Part shown: positions 1 to 5,039 of the stretch, in pieces
How the letters are laid out: every line of letters begins with the position of its first letter
Numbering within the stretch: position 1 is the first letter of the stretch
NCBI GenBank assembly: GCA_026982025.1
Contig: JALSHX010000247.1
Span: forward strand, 1-10,740
Source of the DNA: Aquificaceae bacterium
GTDB lineage: Bacteria > Aquificota > Aquificia > Aquificales > Aquificaceae
Direction: 5' to 3'
Length of the DNA stretch: 10,740 bases
Made by a program: the position numbers and the translations under genes
The notes under the pieces: model-generated
Told to the model about the DNA's origin: nothing
What the model saw: only the letters and a program-made list of their open reading frames with translations
Databases searched by the model: none

Positions 1-682
1 CACCGTGCTGGGGGGCAATCATTGAAGGTTTGAGATTCCTTACTGTGTTTACCCACATTTTGCACGCTTTGTTGGAAGCCATGTACCTTCTGTGGAAACC
101 CTCCATGAGCCCGAGGTGTTTGTCAAAGTTTTCAACAAACAGATACCTCTCTCCCTTCGGAAAAACTGCGGCTCCGATGTCTCCCGAAAAAAGGATTCCC
201 GACCTCTCATCAAAGAGGGTAAAGTTTCCCGTTGAGTGGAGAAAGTGGGCGGGTATAAACCTCAACCTTGCACCGGAGGATAGGTATATCTCTCCTCCCC
301 CGTCCTCTATCCCTACCACCCTTTCCGTATTCAGGCTTCCGAAGTGCGGAACAAACCTCACCCAGAGCTTGCTGATATAGACCTTTGCGGGTGTGTTGTC
401 AAGCCATACCGCGATCCCCGAGCTGACATCCGGGTCCTGATGGGTGAAGAATATGTACTCAATGTCGTCGGGTTCAATGTAAGCGGATACTGTGGCAAGA
501 ACGCGGGGGAGGGTGTAAACACCCCCCGGGTCGAGCAGGATACCTTTTCCTCCGCTCACTATTAGGTACTGATTTGTTTGAACCAGACCCTCCTCTTCTT
601 CCTCCTCCCATCCGAGCCAGATGAACCTGTGCTCACCGTCGTTGAAAAGCTCAATGCCTTTTATCAATTCTTCTTTAGTCAT
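1..682 (-). CDS. Flavodiiron/ODP-like di-iron protein of the metallo-beta-lactamase fold (partial, C-terminus outside window)
   Basis: The visible 227 residues form a metallo-beta-lactamase fold of the flavodiiron type. Candidate di-iron ligands are H81, D83 and D85 (HQDPD), H149 in an HFLHSTGN segment, D168 (FSGDIG) and H226 (PQHG). Their order and spacing follow the HxExD...H...D...H pattern of flavodiiron proteins, with Asp in place of the usual Glu. Flavodiiron proteins reduce O2 or NO. The HQDPD and HFLHS..NF wording resembles, from memory, stand-alone oxygen-binding di-iron (ODP) proteins. Whether a flavodoxin domain follows cannot be seen because the gene runs off the left edge. The start is ATG at 682, preceded 7 nt upstream by GGAGG. 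It lies 54 nt downstream of the MFS gene on the same strand and is probably co-transcribed. A run of six Glu occurs at residues 26-31. The fold is secure; the O2-related role is inferred. Confidence 0.82.
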   Translation of the reverse strand, partial: MTKEELIKGIELFNDGEHRFIWLGWEEEEEEGLVQTNQYLIVSGGKGILLDPGGVYTLPRVLATVSAYIEPDDIEYIFFTHQDPDVSSGIAVWLDNTPAKVYISKLWVRFVPHFGSLNTERVVGIEDGGGEIYLSSGARLRFIPAHFLHSTGNFTLFDERSGILFSGDIGAAVFPKGERYLFVENFDKHLGLMEGFHRRYMASNKACKMWVNTVRNLKPSMIAPQHG

Positions 683-709
683 CACACCGCCTCCGTATTT
701 TAGGCATTC

Positions 710-725
710 GTAAATGGATATTTAC
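710..725. repeat. Short inverted repeat between the MFS and di-iron protein genes
   Basis: GTAAAT and ATTTAC form perfect 6-bp arms around the 4-base spacer GGAT, in the 54-nt gap between two minus-strand genes. It has no T-run and is AT-rich, so it is not a convincing terminator. It could be a protein-binding site or chance. Confidence 0.25.
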
Positions 726-736
726 TGAATCGGTCT

Positions 737-1960
737 TTAAGGTGTTTTTTTCACTCTCTCAACCATCAAAGCCAGAACAATGATTCCCGAAAAGATGGAC
801 ACTATTCCGGCGGACCCGACTCCCCAGCCAATTCCTAACATGTCTGCCACCAGACCGGAGAAAAGGGCGCCGAAGGCATACCCCCAATCCCTCCATAGTC
901 TGTAAACTCCGAGAATTGAGCCTCTCATTAGAGGTGGAGAGCTGTCGGATACTGCGGCTATGAGTGTGGGGTAAACCATTCCCTTGCCCAGTCCAAAGAG
1001 GAGTGCAAAGAACAGCCAGCCAGTGAGACTTCCCGAAAGGGAAATTCCGATTATCCCCGCTCCCTGAACAAAAAAACCGCCCACTATAACGGGCTTTCTT
1101 CCTATCCTGTCGCTCATTAAACCTGTCGCGAGCTGGGAAAAGGACCAGACGAGGGGGTAAAAGGTGGCAACCATTCCTATTTCTCCCAGTGAAAGTCCCT
1201 TTGACCTCAGGAACAGGGGCAAAAGCCCCCATGCCATTCCGTCGGTGAAGTTTGCAACAAAGCCTCCCTGAGAGCAGGCAAAGAGATTCCTGTCTTTGAA
1301 GGTTGCAAGGGCAAAAACCCTGAAGGGAGACCTCTCATTCTGATGGTTCTGTGATTCTTTAGCCTCCTTTAGGGCGTGGTGCATTGACTCGGGTAATGTG
1401 AGGGAGAGCAAGAGACCTGCTAAGACTATTCCTATACCGAGAATCATCGGATAGGGGTGTGGTCCATAGAGGGAACCTATGTAGCTCGTTGCAAAGGTTA
1501 ATGCCCCTACCCCGAAGTATCCTGCAAACTCATTGATTCCAGAAGCAAATCCCCTCTGATTGGGAGAAACAATGTCAAGGGTGTAGGTTACTGCCGTTGA
1601 CCATGCGAGAGCCTGATTAATTCCGAGAAGGATGTTGGCAAAGGATACCCATTCCCATGAGGGAGCCCATATCAGAAGGGAAGGAACGGGAATTCCCACG
1701 ATCCATCCGAGGACCTCAATTTTCTTCCTTCCGAACCTGTCGTTCAAGATTCCCGCAACGAAGTTGAAAACACCTTTGGTTAATCCAAAGCTGACTATGA
1801 AAGAGATGGTGACGGTTGCGGAGGTAATTGCGTACCTTTCTTTGGCAAGAAGGGGAACTATGGTTCTTTCAAGCCCGACCATACCGCCTACAAAGGCGGT
1901 TATAAGGGTAATTGTTATGAAGGGGAGCAGGTTGTTTCTGATACCGAGGTGTCCTGTCAT
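737..1960 (-). CDS. MFS transporter, 12-TM, in persulfide dioxygenase operon
   Basis: This is a full-length 407-residue major facilitator with about 12 hydrophobic segments. The MFS motif A occurs in both halves: G70 to K80 contains DRFGRKK, and G280 to P290 contains DRIGRKP. The central cytoplasmic loop (about 190-215) is polar with several His residues. A conserved-looking RLWRDWGYAFGAL stretch lies near residues 354-366. The substrate cannot be read from sequence. The ATG start lies within ATGA, overlapping the TGA stop of the upstream persulfide dioxygenase gene by 4 nt, so the two are probably translationally coupled. That coupling suggests a substrate or product linked to sulfane-sulfur metabolism, for example a sulfur oxyanion or thiol, but this is inference. 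The family is secure, the substrate unknown. Confidence 0.9.
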   Translation of the reverse strand: MTGHLGIRNNLLPFITITLITAFVGGMVGLERTIVPLLAKERYAITSATVTISFIVSFGLTKGVFNFVAGILNDRFGRKKIEVLGWIVGIPVPSLLIWAPSWEWVSFANILLGINQALAWSTAVTYTLDIVSPNQRGFASGINEFAGYFGVGALTFATSYIGSLYGPHPYPMILGIGIVLAGLLLSLTLPESMHHALKEAKESQNHQNERSPFRVFALATFKDRNLFACSQGGFVANFTDGMAWGLLPLFLRSKGLSLGEIGMVATFYPLVWSFSQLATGLMSDRIGRKPVIVGGFFVQGAGIIGISLSGSLTGWLFFALLFGLGKGMVYPTLIAAVSDSSPPLMRGSILGVYRLWRDWGYAFGALFSGLVADMLGIGWGVGSAGIVSIFSGIIVLALMVERVKKTP

Positions 1961-2688
1961 CGGATTCCGCGGTTAGTAGCGACGATGGTGTCCATATTTA
2001 AGGGCTTGGGCGGAATGCTCTCGGTCAGCTTCTTCACAAACTCTTCCTCATCTCTTATTTGGAGCATAGGGTTGAACTTCTTTTCAAACCCTATCGTTGA
2101 TGAGGGTTTACCGCTCATGAATCTCCCGCAAACAGAACCGGCTATGTGGGCGGGAAAGATCTCCACATAATCCGGCAGGGTTAGAAGTTTATCGTGGATG
2201 GATCTGAAAATAAGCCTTGCACCATCCTCTGGATTTTCGTAGCCAAGGTCCGGTCTTCCCACATCACCTATAAAGAGCGTATCTCCCGTCAGCACGAACC
2301 AGATGTCGTCTCCTCTTCTTCTGTCTTTTACCACAAGGGAAATGCTGTCCGGCGTGTGACCGGGAGTATGAAGAACCTCAACCACGGTGTTTCCCGCTTC
2401 AAGAACATCACCGTCATCAACAGGCTTGAAGGTAAAGTTAAGGGACGCATTCCTTTGATACGCAGGTTCAATTCCGAGCCTTTCTCCCAGAAGGCGGGCA
2501 CCCGACTCATGGTCCGCGTGAGTGTGGGTGTCAACTATGTGAACTATTTTCACCTTCTGCCTTTCCGCCTCTTTAATGTAGAGGTCCGGGTCCTTCTGGG
2601 GGTCAACAACCACAGCCTTACCTTTTGAACCGCATCCAAAGAGATAGGAAACACATCCGCCACCGTGAATAAACTGTCTGAAGAACAT
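1957..2688 (-). CDS. Persulfide dioxygenase (ETHE1-like, metallo-beta-lactamase fold)
   Basis: Persulfide dioxygenases oxidise glutathione or similar persulfides to sulfite with O2, using one Fe(II) in the cytoplasm. From the chosen start the protein has 243 residues. Visible motifs are THTHADH (H55, H57, D59, H60), HTPGHT (H111), TGDTLFIGDVGRPDL (D136) and PAHIAGSVCG (H181), with a later SSTIGFEK...N element. Together these are diagnostic of the ETHE1/PDO group within the fold; ETHE1 iron is held by the equivalents of H55, H111 and D136. There is no fused rhodanese domain, as in ETHE1. The start is taken as ATG at 2688 because GGGAGG lies 6 nt upstream; an in-frame TTG at 2694 would directly abut that site. 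It follows the thioredoxin-like gene after 2 nt and overlaps the MFS gene by 4 nt. Glyoxalase II is the alternative, but GDVGRPDL and the SVCG/TIGFEK region favour PDO. Confidence 0.88.
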   Translation of the reverse strand: MFFRQFIHGGGCVSYLFGCGSKGKAVVVDPQKDPDLYIKEAERQKVKIVHIVDTHTHADHESGARLLGERLGIEPAYQRNASLNFTFKPVDDGDVLEAGNTVVEVLHTPGHTPDSISLVVKDRRRGDDIWFVLTGDTLFIGDVGRPDLGYENPEDGARLIFRSIHDKLLTLPDYVEIFPAHIAGSVCGRFMSGKPSSTIGFEKKFNPMLQIRDEEEFVKKLTESIPPKPLNMDTIVATNRGIR

Positions 2689-2690
2689 GG

Positions 2691-3002
2691 TCAACCTCCC
2701 GTGAGATTTTTGTAAATTTCACCGAGCTTTGCTGAGATCATGGACTCCCCTCTAAATTGGGCACCGTGTCTCTTTAGAGCAGAGATTATTTCCTCTGGGG
2801 TGAGAAGAATTCCGTCGCCCGGACTAAGCTCTTCTCCGTTAACGATGACCGCCGGAGGGCTTACATCACCTTTGTAAAGGTTGACCGGGATCAGGGAATA
2901 CATGACATTTTTGCATGCACGGACAACCTCAAAGAACATTCTGTCGTAAATCTCGCACCTTCCTCCGGGAGGAGCCTTTGAGACCACCTCAATTCTAACC
3001 AC
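2691..3002 (-). CDS. Small thioredoxin-fold-like protein without CXXC (unknown function)
   Basis: A 103-residue protein that I do not recognise as a named family. The layout suggests a thioredoxin-like fold: an N-terminal strand (VRIEVVSK), a Pro/Gly-rich turn with one Cys (PPGGRC, C16) where an active site would sit, a helix with a second Cys (C30), then PPAVIVNGEEL at about 50-60, resembling the cis-Pro strand and hairpin of thioredoxin-3/glutaredoxin-like proteins, and a C-terminal helix (TPEEIISALKRHG). No CXXC is present, so classical disulfide exchange is unlikely. The start is taken as GTG at 3002 because AGGAG lies 7 nt upstream; an in-frame ATG at 3023 has no ribosome-binding site and falls inside the operator. 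It is the first gene after the promoter at 3036-3064 and lies 2 nt before the persulfide dioxygenase, so a role in persulfide handling is plausible but inferred. Confidence 0.75.
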   Translation of the reverse strand: MVRIEVVSKAPPGGRCEIYDRMFFEVVRACKNVMYSLIPVNLYKGDVSPPAVIVNGEELSPGDGILLTPEEIISALKRHGAQFRGESMISAKLGEIYKNLTGG

Positions 3003-3014
3003 ATGAATACTCCT

Positions 3015-3038
3015 ATTGTTCATGAACTAATGAACAAT
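3015..3038. promoter_or_regulatory. Perfect palindrome, probable ArsR/SmtB-type operator
   Basis: Arms ATTGTTCAT (3015-3023) and ATGAACAAT (3030-3038) are perfect reverse complements around the 6-base spacer GAACTA. The left arm plus spacer also forms the smaller palindrome GTTCATGAAC (3018-3027), so the ATGAAC half-site appears three times. TGTTCA/TGAACA half-sites are known from operators of the ArsR/SmtB family. The site overlaps the -10 and predicted start point of the adjacent promoter, and an arsR gene lies immediately upstream, which together support repression by occlusion. Confidence 0.75.
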
Positions 3039-3064
3039 TTAGTGAGGGAATTGTCTTCTGTCAA
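3036..3064 (-). promoter_or_regulatory. Sigma70-type promoter for thioredoxin-like/PDO/MFS operon
   Basis: On the minus strand, a consensus -35 TTGACA (3064-3059) is followed by a 17-nt spacer and TAAATT (3041-3036, 4 of 6 matches to TATAAT). Initiation would fall near 3030, inside the palindrome at 3015-3038, leaving a leader of roughly 27 nt before the GTG at 3002. It lies in the 68-nt gap between arsR and the thioredoxin-like gene, the only clear promoter in the window. Confidence 0.72.
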
Positions 3065-3070
3065 GGGATG

Positions 3071-3430
3071 TTATGCTTTTTCCGAAAATGATGAAAGAAG
3101 GTCCTCAAGCTGAGCAGGGCTGAGTATCTGTCCGCACTTTACGAACCTCTCAAAGAGGACCTTCCTTATTGCTTCTATTGACCTTAAGAGTCTCTTATCC
3201 GATATATAGTACTTTACGCGTCTCCCCTCCTTTCTTGAGCACAGAATTCCGACTGACTTCATATAATTAAGGTGTTGAGAGACATTGGACTTGCTGAGTC
3301 CAAGACATTCCACTATTTCCGAAACGGTCTTTTCCTCATGTCCCAAACAGTCAATTATCATGAGCCTCACAGGATTTGAGAGGACCTTGTAAACCTCAGC
3401 CTGAAGTTCGTAAACTCTTTGATCCTGCAT
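3071..3430 (-). CDS. ArsR/SmtB-family winged-helix repressor, thiol-type
   Basis: A 119-residue ArsR-family transcriptional repressor. The winged helix-turn-helix covers about 12-77: LSNPVRLMIIDCL, then TVSEIVECLGLSKSNVSQHLN as the recognition element and a wing ending in GRRVKYYIS. Cysteines lie at 28, 42, 64 and 99. The E. coli ArsR CVCDLC site and a His/Asp alpha-5 metal site of SmtB type are not visible. C28 lies in the helix where the sulfane-sulfur sensors BigR/SqrR carry their first Cys, and C99 is in the C-terminal helix, as is their second, so persulfide sensing is possible but unproven; thiophilic metal sensing is the alternative. ATG at 3430 lies 3 nt after the glycosyltransferase stop with no clear ribosome-binding site, suggesting translation coupled to the gene before it. 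The palindrome 33 nt beyond its stop is the likely target. Confidence 0.88.
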   Translation of the reverse strand: MQDQRVYELQAEVYKVLSNPVRLMIIDCLGHEEKTVSEIVECLGLSKSNVSQHLNYMKSVGILCSRKEGRRVKYYISDKRLLRSIEAIRKVLFERFVKCGQILSPAQLEDLLSSFSEKA

Positions 3431-3433
3431 ACT

Positions 3434-4387
3434 TTATAAAATAACGGATTCAACATCATCAGGTTTTATCATTTGTATGCAACTGCACTCTTCCTTGGAG
3501 CACCTGACAAAACAACTATCCCTGCCGGTAAGAGCCACAGCATTTGGTCCGATGGGTCCCCATCTTGAAGGGTGAAAAGGCTTTCTGCTGGCGTATATGC
3601 CCACCGCTCTCTTACCGAGAGTTGCCGCTATGTGCAGGGGTCCAGTGCTATTAGAGACAATTCCTTCACTCTCTTTAATAAGGGCAAAAAGCTGGACAAT
3701 ATCAAGTTTACCTGTAAGGTCCATTGCTCCCGTTTTTTCAAAAAAACCCGATTTTTTTAGAATTTCACCCTCCTCCGCACTACCTGTCACCAAGACTTTG
3801 AATCGTTTCCTCAGGTGCAGGGTCAGGTCTATAAAGTTTTTGAGGCTCCACCGCGGTGCACTCCCTCTGCTGAGTGGATGAACTATAAAGAATGGCTTTC
3901 CGGGTAATATGGGTATCTCAACTTTCGGTTCCTTCCACCTGTACATATTAAATATCTCTTTCAGGTCGGGAACAGGAAGGCTGTACAGGTCAGCTACCAG
4001 CTTAATGTTTAACTGGGCTTCGTGAAGCTTTGAACCTTTGCGGGAAAGAGGCACAAGCCTGTTGCAAAAGAAAAGATGATACCATCTCCTTGATGTTCCT
4101 ATTCTTTCCTTTATCCCTTTTTTAAGAGATTCGTAGGCTAAACGAAATTTCGGAAAAACATGAATTATTGCATCCGCCTTCCCGAGGTCTTTATTTTTCA
4201 GAAAATCTTCCGGTGAAATTACCTGATCAATTCCTTCAAAGAGGCGGGCGAGGGGGAAAAACTCTCTTCTTATCAGGAAGGTGACCTCTTTGCAACCCAA
4301 CCACTTTAAAAATGTTGCAAGGGGAAGGGTAAGAACAAGATCGCCGAGGCTGTCGGTCCTTGAAACTATGACGGAACCGCCTTCCAT
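3434..4387 (-). CDS. Glycosyltransferase family 9 (ADP-heptose:LPS heptosyltransferase-like)
   Basis: A 317-residue GT-B glycosyltransferase of the family that adds ADP-heptose to lipopolysaccharide core at the inner membrane. Visible landmarks are VIVSRTDSLGDLVLTLPL at the N-terminus (D13 at the usual catalytic-base position), FFIVHPLSRGSAPRW opening the second domain (about 167-180), SNSTGPLHIAATLG (245-258) and a C-terminal Cys cluster CFVRCSKEECSC (292-303) common in the family. The acidic residue often found in the nucleotide-binding SND(S/T)G motif is Ser here (S247). ATG at 4387 is chosen because it puts the first strand at the expected place; it lies 4 nt after the stop of the preceding membrane-protein gene and has only a distant GGGAG, suggesting translational coupling. 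It is an odd guest between efflux genes and arsR, and parts of the gene look more AT-rich than the pump gene. The acceptor is unknown. Confidence 0.85.
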   Translation of the reverse strand: MEGGSVIVSRTDSLGDLVLTLPLATFLKWLGCKEVTFLIRREFFPLARLFEGIDQVISPEDFLKNKDLGKADAIIHVFPKFRLAYESLKKGIKERIGTSRRWYHLFFCNRLVPLSRKGSKLHEAQLNIKLVADLYSLPVPDLKEIFNMYRWKEPKVEIPILPGKPFFIVHPLSRGSAPRWSLKNFIDLTLHLRKRFKVLVTGSAEEGEILKKSGFFEKTGAMDLTGKLDIVQLFALIKESEGIVSNSTGPLHIAATLGKRAVGIYASRKPFHPSRWGPIGPNAVALTGRDSCFVRCSKEECSCIQMIKPDDVESVIL

Positions 4388-4391
4388 TACA

Positions 4392-5039
4392 TCAGGGATT
4401 ATCTCCCTTTTTTCTTTTCTCCGCAAGCATTCCAACCAGGGGCGGGAGCCAGCAGAGGTTTGCCACAACGGTTTCAAGTGCCACAAAGAGGTTTGTTCTT
4501 GGAGTAAATCCCAGAAGCCTTGCGGTGAGAAGTCCCACGGGAACTATAAGTATTACCATAAGGCTCGTTAGCATCACGGGATTTTTAATGTATCTGATGA
4601 AGGCTTTTTTGAAACCGCCTTCGTGCCTGTAAATGTAAATAAAACCAGACACATTTGCACCGATCTGGTCGCTCAGGGCGTAAAAGTATGGAATGTAAAA
4701 ACTCTGCCAGCCGTAAACGTTCACCCCGGAAAGTCTGCTTGTGAGGTCTATCCACCAGGGAACGGTCATGCCTATAAGCTTTCCCCAGCCGTAGGCCTGA
4801 GCGAGGGAGTGAGTCTCTCCCGAGAGCCGTTTCTTTATGGAGAATACCCCTTCAAGGATACTTTCTCCTTCACCTGCAAGAGTCCTTACTGCCCACTCTC
4901 CAACTGGATTTTGCTCAAGTCCGAGGCGGTCCAGAACCCAGCCGAGTCCAAGACCGCCCGCAAAACCTGCGAAGGTGAACTTTATAAGCTCGCCAAACTC
5001 CTCCTTCTCTTCATCACTACTCCCGCCTTCTTTCTGCAC
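4392..5039 (-). CDS. Unknown integral membrane protein coupled to the RND pump
   Basis: A 215-residue protein I cannot assign to a family. The N-terminus is charged and cytoplasmic-looking (rich in Glu/Lys to about residue 20). Hydrophobic segments lie at about 21-38, 155-176 and 184-206, with an aromatic-rich middle ([24 protein letters not shown], residues 91-121) that could be a further, less regular membrane or interface element. The C-terminus is basic (EKRKKGD). GTG at 5039 is chosen because AGGAGG sits 7 nt upstream, inside the pump gene; the two reading frames overlap by 23 nt. This dedicated ribosome-binding site and the overlap indicate co-expression with the pump. A role as a small accessory subunit or metal-handling membrane protein is speculation; there is no CXXC, and His residues are few (H77, H139). 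Confidence 0.8.
   Translation of the reverse strand: MQKEGGSSDEEKEEFGELIKFTFAGFAGGLGLGWVLDRLGLEQNPVGEWAVRTLAGEGESILEGVFSIKKRLSGETHSLAQAYGWGKLIGMTVPWWIDLTSRLSGVNVYGWQSFYIPYFYALSDQIGANVSGFIYIYRHEGGFKKAFIRYIKNPVMLTSLMVILIVPVGLLTARLLGFTPRTNLFVALETVVANLCWLPPLVGMLAEKRKKGDNP

Noticed and set aside
697..725. TAAAAT (minus strand, 702-697) as a possible -10 for the di-iron protein gene
   Set aside because: At a 17-nt spacing the -35 would be GTAAAT, a poor match, and initiation would fall on the ribosome-binding site, leaving no usable leader.
759..1232. 157-codon minus-strand frame inside the MFS gene
   Set aside because: It is an alternate-frame shadow of the second half of the transporter, with Arg/Gly/Ser-rich content and no recognisable domain.
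3011..3038. The palindrome as a transcription terminator for arsR
   Set aside because: The arms are AT-rich without a following T-run, and the palindrome lies inside the promoter of the next gene; an operator explains it better.
4388..4486. N-terminal extension of the glycosyltransferase to 4486
   Set aside because: It would overlap the membrane-protein gene by 95 nt and add 33 residues ahead of the normal first GT9 strand; ATG 4387 fits the family.
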